The notes below the pieces were generated by a model, which saw only the letters and a program-made list of their open reading frames with translations, had not been told where the DNA came from and searched no databases. Positions 42,837 through 52,821 of a stretch of 64,000 nucleotides of DNA are shown here, piece after piece. Each line of letters opens with the position of its first letter. Position 1 is the first letter of the stretch. Origin of the DNA: JAZDCJ01 sp036311985 (GTDB lineage: Bacteria; Actinomycetota; Actinomycetes; Actinomycetales; Micrococcaceae); NCBI RefSeq assembly GCF_036311985.1, contig NZ_JAZDCJ010000015.1; one strand, 5' to 3'. The position numbers and the translations under genes were made by a program.

Positions 42837-44912
42837 ATGGGAAGCACGCTCCATCGTTGGTCTGCCGCGCTGTTGGCGACGGCCTTGGTCATCGGGACGA
42901 CGCCGGCCATCGCCGCCGCGCAGGAGGCCCCCCGGGGGGCCGGATCCGGCACCACGGAGCAGGGCGGGGCGGTTCCCGGCGAGTGGCCGTCCGCAGACGG
43001 CGAGGTCGGAGGCTTCTGGGAACCGGAGGACCTCGGCACCGTCCCGGGAGGCTACGTGCCGCCGGAGGTCCCCGCCCTGAGGGACATGGAATTCTCTTCA
43101 CCCCTTCCCGCGCCGCAACGGAGCAAGGCCCGACAGTCCACGGCCGCCGCCGTGCCGGCCCAGTACCGCTGTCAGGGCTACGGCCTGGTGCCCCGCGACA
43201 ACCCGGTGTCACAGGTCAATCAGGACATCTACGCCTGGCACATCTACGCGCCCGCCAAGGTCGGCGACGGCCGCGGAAACATCAACTGGGCCGCCAATCC
43301 CTACAAGGACCTGGGCTGGCGGTTGTGGTTCCACAGCCTCCGCTGGCTCGGCAACAACATCGAGGCCGGGCGTGCCGGCGATGCGGCCGCCCTGGCGCGC
43401 GCCGCGACCGTGGCCGAGGACTGGGTCAAGGACCACCAGGGAAGCTGGAAGGGCAACACCGACGTCGAGGAATCGAACACCCACCGGCTCAACACGCTGT
43501 TGTGCCTGCGGGAGGTCCTGATGGAGCAGAACGGCGGCGCCCTGCCGGCCAACGCCGCGTGGCTGCTGCCCGCCATCCACCGACATGCCGAGCAGAACGT
43601 GACCCGCTGGTCGGGAGCCCACAACCACGGCTCCATGGAGAACCTCGCGCTCCTGCGGACGGGCTGCCTGCTCGGGGAGCGGCGTTACCAGCAGACGGCC
43701 GTCGACCGGATCGCCCAGGCCTTCCCGACCCAGGTCAACGCCGAGGGCCTGAGCAACGAGGCCTCGCCGTCGTACGCCCTCTTCAACTACAGCCTCTTCG
43801 CGCAGATGCAGGAACTGATGACCGCCTGCGGTTGGAGCTCCGCCGCGTTCAACGAGCGCCTCGGGCTCCTCGGCACCTCGGTCGCGCACATGGTCAACTC
43901 CATCGGCCGCTACCACCAATACGGGGACAGCAAGCTCCTGAGCGCGTCGGCCACGGGCACCCCGCACATGCAGTACGCGGGCAGCAACGGGCGGCAGGGC
44001 ACGGCGCCGAAGCACCGCATCGCCATCTACAAGAACGGCATGGCCTTCGGCCGCTCCTCGTGGGGATCCCGCGCGACGGGCTTCAGCAACGAGAACTCCT
44101 GGCTGTTCCGTGGGGGCACGGGACGCGAGAAGAAGGCGCATCGCGGCGACCTCCTCGAGTTCCTCTACACGGCGCGCGGGCGCGACGTGATCATCGAGGG
44201 CGGCCACCCCGGCATCGTCGGCACCACGTGGCGGGGCTGGGGCTTCAGCGAGGTCGCCCACAGCACCACGTTCATCCCGACGACCGTCATGAGCAAGGGC
44301 GGTCCCGCGACCGTGACGAGGAAGGCCTACTCCCCCCGGGGCGACCGCGACTTCGTCGAGATGACACAGGCCTTCAACACCAAGGGCCAGCGCACCCGCG
44401 GGATCCTCGTGATGAAGGATCCCGACATCGCGGTGGTCCTGGACCGCGTGAGGATCAACGACAAGGCGAAGACGCACACGGTCGAGACCCTGTGGAACCT
44501 CCCCTCGGACCAGACCTCCAAGGTCGTGAACCGGACGACGATCCAGTCCTCGGCCCCGGGCTCGGCCACGAAGACGACGATCGTCCAGGTGCCGTTCAGC
44601 GGCATCTCGAGCGTCCCCGCCGGTTCGACGCTCATCCACCGCAACGTGGCGCCCGGCGTCGTCAGCGCGGCACCGCGCGGGCACTACTACCCCACCGAAC
44701 AGGTCAGGGTCCCCTCCGATCAGGTCGTCTTCAAGCACCAGTCCAACAACCTCGGGCTGTTCTCCGTGATCGTCCCGGCCCGTTCCACCGCGGCAGTCTC
44801 CGTGACGACCGGCAAGTACCCGAACGGCGCCACCAAGCTCACCATCAAGGTGGGCTCCACGACGACGGTCGTCCGTGTCACGGCGGGCGGCTACATGAGC
44901 CGGGAGTCCTAG
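42837..44912 (+). CDS. secreted heparinase II/III-like polysaccharide lyase
   Basis: 691 residues. The ATG at 42837 has GGGGGAAG upstream; the frame is open further upstream without coding character. Signal peptide 1-28 (cleavage near AIA-AAQ), a Pro/Gly-rich linker, an alpha/alpha-toroid domain (WRLWFHSLRWLGNNIEAGRA; SNTHRLNTLLCLREVLMEQN; WSGAHNHGSMENLALLRTGC with Asn-His, candidate catalytic residues; GLSNEASPSYALFNYSLFAQ) and a C-terminal beta-sandwich (heparinase II/III domain, RGDLLEFLYTARGRDVIIEG). Such PL12/15/21-like enzymes cleave uronic-acid glycans by beta-elimination. It may process the cell's own anionic surface glycan or external polysaccharide; no transporter is nearby. Confidence 0.85.
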   Translation: MGSTLHRWSAALLATALVIGTTPAIAAAQEAPRGAGSGTTEQGGAVPGEWPSADGEVGGFWEPEDLGTVPGGYVPPEVPALRDMEFSSPLPAPQRSKARQSTAAAVPAQYRCQGYGLVPRDNPVSQVNQDIYAWHIYAPAKVGDGRGNINWAANPYKDLGWRLWFHSLRWLGNNIEAGRAGDAAALARAATVAEDWVKDHQGSWKGNTDVEESNTHRLNTLLCLREVLMEQNGGALPANAAWLLPAIHRHAEQNVTRWSGAHNHGSMENLALLRTGCLLGERRYQQTAVDRIAQAFPTQVNAEGLSNEASPSYALFNYSLFAQMQELMTACGWSSAAFNERLGLLGTSVAHMVNSIGRYHQYGDSKLLSASATGTPHMQYAGSNGRQGTAPKHRIAIYKNGMAFGRSSWGSRATGFSNENSWLFRGGTGREKKAHRGDLLEFLYTARGRDVIIEGGHPGIVGTTWRGWGFSEVAHSTTFIPTTVMSKGGPATVTRKAYSPRGDRDFVEMTQAFNTKGQRTRGILVMKDPDIAVVLDRVRINDKAKTHTVETLWNLPSDQTSKVVNRTTIQSSAPGSATKTTIVQVPFSGISSVPAGSTLIHRNVAPGVVSAAPRGHYYPTEQVRVPSDQVVFKHQSNNLGLFSVIVPARSTAAVSVTTGKYPNGATKLTIKVGSTTTVVRVTAGGYMSRES

Positions 44913-44930
44913 CCGGACCTCGGCAGCAAG

Positions 44931-44969
44931 GCGAAAGGGTCCCCGGCCGACGGCCGGGGACCCTTTCGC
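44931..44969. terminator. perfect bidirectional terminator between lyase and serA
   Basis: An 18-bp perfect inverted repeat (44931-44948 and 44952-44969) with a 3-nt loop, ending in AAAG/CTTT on either side. It serves the lyase gene on + and serA on the minus strand. Confidence 0.9.
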
Positions 44970-44999
44970 TGCACCGCCGGCGCGGGGCGCCGGCGGCTT

Positions 45000-46598
45000 C
45001 TAATCGTCCTCGAGGTTCACCTCGCGGGCCACGCTCGCGCCGACGGACGCCTTCACCTCGTCGAGGATCCCGGCCGGAAGGGCCGAGTCGACGGCGAGCA
45101 CGGCCAGCGCCGGCCCGCCCTCCTCCTTGCGCGCCACCTGCATGGCGGCGATGTTGATCCCGTGGGTTCCGAATGCCGTGCCGAGGGAGCCGATGACGCC
45201 CGGGCGGTCCTGGTAGAGCAGCACGATCAGGTGCTCGGCGATCGGGATCTCGAGCTCGTAGCCGTTGATCCCGACGAGCTTCTCGACCTGCTTGGGACCG
45301 GTCAGGGTGCCGGCGACGGAGAGCTGCGTGCCGTCGGACAGCGCTCCGTTCAGGGTCAGCACGTTGCGGTACTCGGGCGACTCGGACGTGGTCACGAGGC
45401 GCGTGGCGATCCCGCGCTGCTCCGCGAGCACGGGAGCGTTGACGTAGGAGACCTGCTCCGAGACGACGTCGCGGAAGACGCCCTTGAGCGCGGAGAGCTC
45501 GAGCGCCTTGACGTCGAGGGAGGCGATCTCGCCCGCGACGACGACGTCGATGGTGGTCAGCGAGTCGCTCGTCAGCGCGGTGAAGATGCGCCCGAGCTTC
45601 TCGATCAGCGGGATGCCGGGGCGGACGTTCTCGTCGATCACGCCGCCCGCGACGTTCACGGCGTCCGGGACGAGTTCGCCGGAGAGGGCCAGGCGCACTG
45701 ACTTGGCCACCGAGATGCCGGCCTTCTCCTGCGCCTCGTCGGTGGAGGCGCCGAGGTGGGGCGTGACGGTGACGTTCTCGAACTCGAAGAACGGCAGCTC
45801 GGTGCTCGGCTCGCTGACGAAGACGTCGAGCCCGGCGCCGGCGATGGTCCCCTCCTTGAGGGCGGCGTAGAGCGCCTCCTCGTCGACGAGGCCGCCACGG
45901 GCCACGTTGACGACGTAGGCGGAGTCCTTCATCTTGGCGAAGGCCTCGGCACCGAGCATGCCGACCGTCTCGGGGGTCTTGGGCATGTGGATGGTGATGA
46001 AGTCCGACGTCTCGAGCAGCTCGTCGAGCTCGAGCAGGTGCACGCCGAGCTGCTGCGCGCGGGCCGAGGTGACGTAGGGGTCGTAGGCGACGACGTTCAT
46101 GCCGAAGCCCTGCAGCCGCGCGGCGACGAGGGCGCCGATGCGGCCCAGCCCGATGATGCCGGCCGTCTTCTCGAACAGTTCGACGCCGGTGTACGCGGAG
46201 CGCTTCCAGGCACCGCCCTTGAGGGAGGCGTTGGCCGCGGGGATCCGGCGGGCGAGCGAGACGATGTGCCCAACGGTCAATTCCGCGGCGGAGATGATGT
46301 TGGAGGTCGGCGCGTTGACCACCATGACGCCGGCCTGCGTGGCGGCCTTGATGTCGACGTTGTCGAGGCCGACTCCGGCACGGGCGATGACCTTCAGGCG
46401 TCCGGCGGCGGCGATCGCCTCGGCGTCGACCTTGGTCGCCGAACGCACCAGGATCGCGTCGACGTCTGCGATCGCGGACAGCAGCTGGGCACGGTCGGCA
46501 CCGTCCGTCCGGCGGATCTCGAAGTCCGGCCCGAGCGCCTCGACGGTCGCGGGGGAAAGCTCTTCGGCCAGCAGGACTACGGGCTTGGGATCTGACAC
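45000..46598 (-). CDS. serA: D-3-phosphoglycerate dehydrogenase
   Basis: 532 residues, the long actinobacterial type. First step of serine synthesis. The GTG at 46598 has AAAGGTG 8 nt upstream. NAD site GIIGLGRIGALVAARLQGFG; catalytic Arg in VNVARGGLVDEEAL, Glu in AGLDVFVSEPSTELPFF, His in VTPHLGASTDEAQEKAG. After the catalytic domain come the allosteric-substrate-binding domain and a C-terminal ACT domain (VLLYQDRPGVIGSLGTAFGT), as in the mycobacterial serine-regulated enzyme. It follows ilvC at 197 nt, beyond a strong terminator. Confidence 0.97.
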   Translation of the reverse strand: MSDPKPVVLLAEELSPATVEALGPDFEIRRTDGADRAQLLSAIADVDAILVRSATKVDAEAIAAAGRLKVIARAGVGLDNVDIKAATQAGVMVVNAPTSNIISAAELTVGHIVSLARRIPAANASLKGGAWKRSAYTGVELFEKTAGIIGLGRIGALVAARLQGFGMNVVAYDPYVTSARAQQLGVHLLELDELLETSDFITIHMPKTPETVGMLGAEAFAKMKDSAYVVNVARGGLVDEEALYAALKEGTIAGAGLDVFVSEPSTELPFFEFENVTVTPHLGASTDEAQEKAGISVAKSVRLALSGELVPDAVNVAGGVIDENVRPGIPLIEKLGRIFTALTSDSLTTIDVVVAGEIASLDVKALELSALKGVFRDVVSEQVSYVNAPVLAEQRGIATRLVTTSESPEYRNVLTLNGALSDGTQLSVAGTLTGPKQVEKLVGINGYELEIPIAEHLIVLLYQDRPGVIGSLGTAFGTHGINIAAMQVARKEEGGPALAVLAVDSALPAGILDEVKASVGASVAREVNLEDD

Positions 46599-46730
46599 TT
46601 CGGTGGCACCTTTGCTGTTGGATGCGGTGAACGTGGCGGCCGCCCACAGGGGCGCCCGTCCAAGGTTATCCCGCGCCCCCGCGGGCCATCGCGTTCGGGC
46701 TCCGGATGTTACGCCCAGGGCACGACGACG

Positions 46731-46768
46731 GACGGCGGCCCCCGCGCCGAAGCGCGGGAGCCGCCGTC
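46731..46768 (-). terminator. terminator after ilvC
   Basis: A long hairpin: outer 9-bp stem (GACGGCGGC/GCCGCCGTC), one C-A mismatch, inner 7-bp stem (CCCGCGC/GCGCGGG) and a CGAA/TTCG tetraloop, 28 nt past the ilvC stop. It ends the ilvBNC transcript. Confidence 0.85.
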
Positions 46769-46795
46769 GTACCCCGTGGGACGGGAACCGCGCCG

Positions 46796-47821
<1,026 letters not shown>

Positions 47822-47847
47822 TTTGGTTACTCCTTAGAAGGGCGGTT

Positions 47848-48366
47848 TCAAGCGGAGACGGAGCGCAGGGCGCGGTCCGACATCGATTTGGAGCCCCGGC
47901 CGATGGCCAGGGTCCCTGACTGGACGATTTCACGGACGCCGAACGGCTCCAGCACGGACAGGAGCGCGTTCAGCTTCTCGGCGGTGCCCGTGGCCTCGAT
48001 GATGAGCGAGTCGGTGGAGACGTCCACGACCGAGGCACGGAAGAGGTCGGCCGCCTGGGTTACCTGCAGCCGGGTCGCCGGATCCGCGCGCACCTTGACC
48101 AGGATGTGGTCCCGCTGCACGGACGAGTCGGGGGTGAGTTCGACGATCTTGATGACGTTGATGAGCTTGTTCAGCTGCTTGGTGACCTGCTCGAGCAGGT
48201 CACCCTCGGCGTCGACGACGACCGTGACCCGGGACATCCCGGAGACCTCGGTCGGTCCGACGGCGAGCGAGTGGATGTTGAACGCGCGGCGGGCGAAGAG
48301 CCCGGCCACGCGGGTCAGGACGCCCGGGACGTCCTCGACGAGCACGGACAGCGTGTGGCGTGCCAT
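47848..48366 (-). CDS. ilvN: acetolactate synthase, regulatory small subunit
   Basis: 172 residues. N-terminal ACT domain (LSVLVEDVPGVLTRVAGLFA, then RRAFNIHSLAVGPTEVSGMS) that binds valine, and the C-terminal ALS_ss_C half (KVRADPATRLQVTQAADLFR). The ATG has AGGAGG 8 nt upstream and lies 2 nt beyond the ilvB stop. It confers feedback inhibition on IlvB. Confidence 0.97.
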   Translation of the reverse strand: MARHTLSVLVEDVPGVLTRVAGLFARRAFNIHSLAVGPTEVSGMSRVTVVVDAEGDLLEQVTKQLNKLINVIKIVELTPDSSVQRDHILVKVRADPATRLQVTQAADLFRASVVDVSTDSLIIEATGTAEKLNALLSVLEPFGVREIVQSGTLAIGRGSKSMSDRALRSVSA

Positions 48367-48368
48367 GG

Positions 48369-50249
48369 TCAGTCCTCCTCTTCCCAATCAGGGGTCATGC
48401 CGCGGGCGATCTGGATGGCGTCGTTGCTGACGCCCGAGGGCACCATCGGCCACACCATCGCGTCGCGGCTGACGACGAAGTCGACCACGACCGGGCGGTC
48501 GTTGATCGCGAGCGCCTGCTGGATGGTGGCGTCGATGTCCTCGTCCCGCTCGCAGCGCAGCCCGGCGCAGCCGTAGGCGTCGGCGAGCTTGACGAAGTCG
48601 GGCACGCGGGCCGTTCCGTGGCCCGTGTTCAGGTCGGTGTTGGAGTAGCGGGCCTCATAGAAGAGCGTCTGCCACTGCCTCACCATGCCGAGCGAGGAGT
48701 TGTTGATGACGGCGACCTTGATCGGGATGTTGTTGATGACGCACGTGGCCAGTTCCTGGTTGGTCATCTGGAAGCAGCCGTCGCCGTCGATCGCCCACAC
48801 CACGCGGTCCGGGTTCCCGACCTTGGCCCCCATGGCCGCCGGCACCGAGTAGCCCATGGTGCCGAGGCCGCCCGAGTTCAGCCACTGGTGGGGCCGCTCG
48901 TACTTGACGAACTGGGCCGCCCACATCTGGTGCTGGCCGACGCCGGCGACGTAGACGCCTTCCGGACCGGTCAGCTCGCCGATCCGCTGGATCACGTTCT
49001 GCGGAGCGGACAGCCCGTCGTTCGTGTCCGTGTAGCCGATCGGGTAGGTCTCCCGCAGGCGGTTCAGGGTCGCCCACCACGGGGCGAGCTCCGGGGCGCC
49101 GTCCTCGGCGAAGCGCGTCCGGCAGGCCTCGAGCAGCTCCGGGATGATCTCCTTGACCGAGCCGACGATCGGGATGTCCGCGGCGCGGTTCTTGGAGATC
49201 TCGGCCGGGTCGATGTCGGCGTGGATCACCTTGGCGTGGGGCGCGAAGGTGGAGAGGACGCCGGTGACGCGGTCGTCGAAGCGGGCCCCGAGCGTGATCA
49301 GCAGGTCGGACTGCTGCAGCGCGGTCACCGCGGTGACGGAGCCGTGCATCCCGGGCATCCCGACGTGCTGCTCGTGCGAGTCCGGGAACGCGCCCCGGGC
49401 CTGGAGCGTGGTCACCACGGGGGCCCCCACGAGCTCGGCGAGCTCGCGCAGCTCCTGCGAGGCGTGCCCCTTGATGACGCCGCCACCGACGTAGAACACG
49501 GGACGGGACGAGGCCTGGATCAGCTTCGCCGCCTCGCGGACCTGCTTGGAGTGCCCGCGCACCACGGTGCGGTAGCCGGGCAGGTCGATCTGCGGCGGCC
49601 AGGAGAACTCCATCGTGGCCTGCTGGGCGTCCTTGGTGATGTCCACGAGCACGGGACCGGGGCGGCCCGTGCCGGCGATGTGGAACGCCTCGGCCATGAC
49701 GCGCGGGATGTCCGCGGCGCGGGTGACGAGGAACGAGTGCTTGGTGATGGGCATCGTGATGCCCACGATGTCCGCCTCCTGGAAGGCGTCGCTGCCGATG
49801 AACGCGCTGCCGACCTGGCCGGTGATGGCCACCATCGGGACGGAGTCCATGTGGGCGTCGGCGATCGCCGTAACGAGGTTGGTGGCGCCCGGGCCGGAGG
49901 TGGCGATGCACACCCCGACTTCCCCGGTGACCATGGCGTAGCCCTGGGCGGCGTGCCCGGCTCCCTGTTCGTGGCGGACCAGGACGTGGTTGATCCTGGT
50001 CGAGTCCATCAGTGGGTCGTAGGTGGGGAGGATGGCCCCGCCCGGCAACCCGAAGACGTCGGTGACGCCCAGTTCTTCCAGTGCGCGGACGATGGCTTGT
50101 GAGCCAGTCATCTGCGTGGGTGCAACGGTGTTGTTGGGCCCCTGCACGGGACCCGGTGCATCCACGGCGGAAGAGACAGGAGCAGCATCCTTGGCACGGC
50201 CCGCGGCCTTGGCCACCAGCGAGGGGCTGATGGGTGTTCCGTTACTCAT
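48369..50249 (-). CDS. ilvB: acetolactate synthase, catalytic large subunit
   Basis: 626 residues, ThDP enzyme. Catalytic Glu in VLVRHEQGAGHAAQGYAMVT; VCIATSGPGATNLVTAIADA; FAD-domain ITLGARFDDRVTGVLSTF; ThDP-metal motif IDGDGCFQMTNQELATCVIN with SLGMVRQWQTLFY. The first ~45 residues are an Ala/Pro-rich extension before the conserved MTGSQAIVRALEELGVTD. GAGAGAAGGAAGAA lies upstream. Expression is probably controlled by the leader peptide and attenuator immediately upstream. First structural gene of ilvBNC. Confidence 0.98.
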   Translation of the reverse strand: MSNGTPISPSLVAKAAGRAKDAAPVSSAVDAPGPVQGPNNTVAPTQMTGSQAIVRALEELGVTDVFGLPGGAILPTYDPLMDSTRINHVLVRHEQGAGHAAQGYAMVTGEVGVCIATSGPGATNLVTAIADAHMDSVPMVAITGQVGSAFIGSDAFQEADIVGITMPITKHSFLVTRAADIPRVMAEAFHIAGTGRPGPVLVDITKDAQQATMEFSWPPQIDLPGYRTVVRGHSKQVREAAKLIQASSRPVFYVGGGVIKGHASQELRELAELVGAPVVTTLQARGAFPDSHEQHVGMPGMHGSVTAVTALQQSDLLITLGARFDDRVTGVLSTFAPHAKVIHADIDPAEISKNRAADIPIVGSVKEIIPELLEACRTRFAEDGAPELAPWWATLNRLRETYPIGYTDTNDGLSAPQNVIQRIGELTGPEGVYVAGVGQHQMWAAQFVKYERPHQWLNSGGLGTMGYSVPAAMGAKVGNPDRVVWAIDGDGCFQMTNQELATCVINNIPIKVAVINNSSLGMVRQWQTLFYEARYSNTDLNTGHGTARVPDFVKLADAYGCAGLRCERDEDIDATIQQALAINDRPVVVDFVVSRDAMVWPMVPSGVSNDAIQIARGMTPDWEEED

Positions 50250-50283
50250 AGGATTCTTCCTTCTCTCCGTTGGTTCTGCGCAT

Positions 50284-50323
50284 AAAAAAACCCCTCTGGC
50301 GGCCTCGAAGCCTCAGCGGGGTT
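50284..50323 (-). terminator. ilvB attenuator (intrinsic terminator before the gene)
   Basis: On the minus strand AACCCC (50323-50318) pairs with GGGGTT (50294-50289), with inner pairing around GAGGC/GCC segments, followed by seven T residues (50290-50284). It lies between the leader peptide and ilvB. A U-run this clear is rare in the window, so it is a true intrinsic terminator. A second hairpin (50324-50330 with 50356-50362, GCGCGTC/GACGCGC) overlaps the leader's 3' codons and could act as the pause or competing structure. Confidence 0.85.
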
Positions 50324-50349
50324 GCGCGTCACCGGTCCGACGATGGGAC

Positions 50350-50397
50350 CTAGGCGACGCGCCTGGTAACTCGTAGGACAACGGTGGTCTTGTGCAT
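50350..50397 (-). CDS. ilvL: ilvB leader peptide
   Basis: 15 codons: MHKTTVVLRVTRRVA. Four Val and one Leu among 15 residues, with VVL in a row in the middle, the expected signal of attenuation by branched-chain aminoacyl-tRNA supply. It starts 7 nt after the -10-like GAGACT (with GGGGGAC before the ATG) and is followed by the attenuator hairpin and U-run before ilvB. Too short to be found by length alone; supported by codon content and context. The symbol is by analogy. Confidence 0.75.
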   Translation of the reverse strand: MHKTTVVLRVTRRVA

Positions 50398-50404
50398 GTC
50401 CCCC

Positions 50405-50434
50405 AGTCTCCCCGCCTGTCGGGAACACTGTCAA
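50405..50434 (-). promoter_or_regulatory. promoter of ilvL-ilvBNC
   Basis: Minus-strand TTGACA (50434-50429), a perfect -35 hexamer, 18-nt spacer, then GAGACT (50410-50405) as a weak -10. The start would fall at or just before the leader peptide ATG. Confidence 0.7.
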
Positions 50435-50464
50435 CACGCCGCCCGGCCGTCTCACTATGTGGAC

Positions 50465-50506
50465 AAGGCGTCCGGTGGCTGGACACTTCCGACCACCGGA
50501 CGCCTT
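50465..50506 (-). terminator. terminator after ilvD
   Basis: Perfect 14-bp stem (50465-50478 and 50493-50506) with a 14-nt loop, 3 nt past the ilvD stop and 30 nt before the ilvB promoter. Confidence 0.8.
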
Positions 50507-50509
50507 GCG

Positions 50510-52213
50510 TCAGCCGCAGTAGGCGCCGACGCTCGCCGAGTTGACGAGCTTGACGTACTTGCCGAGGACGCCCGTCGTGAACTTGGCCGGGAGCGGCTCC
50601 CAGCCGACCTTGCGCGCCTCGAGCTCCGCCTCGTCGACGAGCAGGTCGAACGTCCGGGCGGCGATGTCCACGCGGATGCGGTCCCCGTCCTTGACGAAGG
50701 CGATCGGGCCGCCGTCGACGGCCTCGGGCGAGACGTGGCCGATGCACAGCCCCGTCGTCCCGCCGGAGAAGCGGCCGTCGGTGAGCAGCAGGACGTCCTT
50801 GCCCAGGCCGGCGCCCTTGATGGCACCGGTGATGGCGAGCATCTCCCGCATGCCGGGACCGCCCTTGGGTCCCTCGTAGCGGATGACGACGACGTCTCCG
50901 GCCTTGATCCCGCCGTGGTCGAGCGCGTCGAGCGCCCCCTGCTCGCGCTCGAAGACGCGCGCCGTGCCCTCGAAGACGTCGGCGTCGAAGCCGGCCGACT
51001 TCACGACCGCTCCCTCGGGGGCGAGCGAGCCGTGCAGCACCGTCACGCCGCCGGTGGCGTGGAGCGGGTTGTCGAGGGTGCGCAGGACCTTGCCGTCGAG
51101 GGACGGCGGATCGATCTCGGCCAGGTTCTCCGCGACGGTCTTGCCCGTGACGGTGAGCGCGTCGCCGTGCAGCAGGCCGGCGTCGAGGAGGGCCTTCATG
51201 ACGACGGGCACGCCGCCGATCTTGTCGAGGTCGTACATGACGTAGCGGCCGAAGGGCTTCATGTCCGCGAGGTGCGGGACCTTCTGGCCGATGCGCGTGA
51301 AGTCGTCGAGGGTCAGCTCGACCTCGGCCTCGCGCGCGATCGCGAGCAGGTGGAGCACGGCGTTGGTGGAACCGCCGAACGCCATGGTGACGGCGATGGC
51401 GTTCTCGAAGGCCTTCTTGGTGAGGATCTGCCGGGCCGTGATGCCCTTGCGCAGCAGGTTCACGACCGCCTCGCCCGACTTGCGGGCGTACATGTCGCGT
51501 CGCCGGTCGGCGGACGGCGGGGCGGCGGAGCCGGGCAGGGACATGCCGAGCGCCTCGCCGACGGAGGCCATCGTGTTGGCGGTGTACATGCCGCCGCACG
51601 CGCCCTCGCCGGGACAGATGGCCCGCTCGATCGCGTCGAGGTCCTTGGCGCTCATGGTGCCCGCGGCGCACGCCCCGACGGCCTCGAAGGCGTCGATGAG
51701 CGTGACCTCCTTCTCCGTTCCGTCCTCGAGCTTGGCGAAGCCGGGCATGATGGTGCCGGCGTAGAGGAAGACGCTCGCGAGGTCCAGGCGGGCCGCCGCC
51801 ATGAGCATGCCGGGAAGGGACTTGTCGCAGCCGGCCAGCAGGACGGAGCCGTCGATCCGCTCGGCCATCATGACCGTCTCGACCGAGTCGGCGATGACCT
51901 CGCGGGACACGAGGGAGAAGTGCATGCCCTCATGCCCCATGGAGATGCCGTCGGAGACGGAGATCGTGCCGAACTGCATGGGGAAGCCGCCACCGGCGTG
52001 GACGCCTTCCTTGGCACCTTGGGCGAGGCGGTTCAGGGAGAGGTTGCAGGGGGTGATCTCGTTCCAGGAGCTCGCGACGCCGATCTGCGGCTTGGCGAAG
52101 TCGTCGTCGCCCATGCCGACGGCGCGGAACATGCCGCGGGCCGGTGCGGCGTGGATGCCGTCGGTGACGGCGCGGCTGCGTGGCTTGATGTCTGGAGTGG
52201 TGTCCTGGCTCAT
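50510..52213 (-). CDS. ilvD: dihydroxy-acid dehydratase
   Basis: 567 residues. Fe-S cysteines in SSWNEITPCNLSLNRLA, LLAGCDKSLPGMLMAAARLD and GACAAGTMSAKDL/ PGEGACGGMYTANTMAS; C-terminal LTDGRFSGGTTGLCIGHVSPEA. It makes the 2-keto acids for Val/Leu/Ile. The ATG at 52213 has no ribosome site; TAGAAT lies 7 nt upstream, so the transcript is probably leaderless. Its own terminator separates it from ilvBNC. Confidence 0.98.
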   Translation of the reverse strand: MSQDTTPDIKPRSRAVTDGIHAAPARGMFRAVGMGDDDFAKPQIGVASSWNEITPCNLSLNRLAQGAKEGVHAGGGFPMQFGTISVSDGISMGHEGMHFSLVSREVIADSVETVMMAERIDGSVLLAGCDKSLPGMLMAAARLDLASVFLYAGTIMPGFAKLEDGTEKEVTLIDAFEAVGACAAGTMSAKDLDAIERAICPGEGACGGMYTANTMASVGEALGMSLPGSAAPPSADRRRDMYARKSGEAVVNLLRKGITARQILTKKAFENAIAVTMAFGGSTNAVLHLLAIAREAEVELTLDDFTRIGQKVPHLADMKPFGRYVMYDLDKIGGVPVVMKALLDAGLLHGDALTVTGKTVAENLAEIDPPSLDGKVLRTLDNPLHATGGVTVLHGSLAPEGAVVKSAGFDADVFEGTARVFEREQGALDALDHGGIKAGDVVVIRYEGPKGGPGMREMLAITGAIKGAGLGKDVLLLTDGRFSGGTTGLCIGHVSPEAVDGGPIAFVKDGDRIRVDIAARTFDLLVDEAELEARKVGWEPLPAKFTTGVLGKYVKLVNSASVGAYCG

Positions 52214-52220
52214 GCTGGCG

Positions 52221-52226
52221 ATTCTA
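52221..52226 (-). promoter_or_regulatory. -10 box for leaderless ilvD
   Basis: Minus-strand TAGAAT, 7 nt before the ilvD ATG; no ribosome binding site in between. Confidence 0.6.
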
Positions 52227-52301
52227 GTGACGCTCCGGTATCGCAACGAACCCGTGACCGGCTCCCGCAACATTCCGGGGGACGCCGTCGGCGGCTGCGC
52301 C

Positions 52302-52307
52302 TATGCT
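52302..52307 (+). promoter_or_regulatory. -10 box for leaderless hypothetical gene
   Basis: TATGCT, 7 nt, then ATG at 52315; same arrangement as at the histidine kinase gene. Confidence 0.5.
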
Positions 52308-52314
52308 GGTTGCC

Positions 52315-52803
52315 ATGGGGAACGATACGAACGACGACGCACGCGACGCCGCGCTGAAGGCCCACCTCCATGGCGCCTTCGACGAGCAGATTCCCAACTT
52401 CGGCAGCTACAACCTGGTCTTCGGCGCCGGTCGTTCCGGCGGCGGGGGCAGCTTCGTGGTGGGCTACCGGAGGCAGCCGCTCGAGCTCATCGTGGCGCCC
52501 CTGCAGCCCCGCGACCTCTCCCCCCTGGACGATGCCGTGTCCATCAACCTCACGAACGTGTCCCACCTCGCCGAGGTCCGGGAGGGCGGCTACGAGGTCG
52601 GGACGACCACGGGCCGCGTCTACCGCTTCGACGTCGCGGACGCGCCGAGCGTTGCGCTCCCGCCGGCCGCATCTCCCGACGGCGGGTCCCTGGTCCGGCT
52701 GGACCAGGCGGCTGACGCGCTGGACTTCCGCGCCTTCATGGACGAGTTCATGACCCGCCTCGAGGACTTCTCCACCGAGCAGGAGCCGGCCCCGGCCGAC
52801 TAG
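52315..52803 (+). CDS. conserved-looking hypothetical protein
   Basis: 162 residues from the ATG at 52315. Hydrophilic, acidic, no signal or span. A beta-rich middle (SYNLVFGAGRSGGGGSFVVG, then YRRQPLELIVAPLQP) leads to a helical acidic end (LDQAADALDFRAFMDEFMTR). Codon use is normal for the genome, so it is a real gene. Divergent from ilvD with a 101-nt shared promoter region. Family not recognised. Confidence 0.75.
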   Translation: MGNDTNDDARDAALKAHLHGAFDEQIPNFGSYNLVFGAGRSGGGGSFVVGYRRQPLELIVAPLQPRDLSPLDDAVSINLTNVSHLAEVREGGYEVGTTTGRVYRFDVADAPSVALPPAASPDGGSLVRLDQAADALDFRAFMDEFMTRLEDFSTEQEPAPAD

Positions 52804-52821
52804 GCCCCTCCCACCTCGGCT

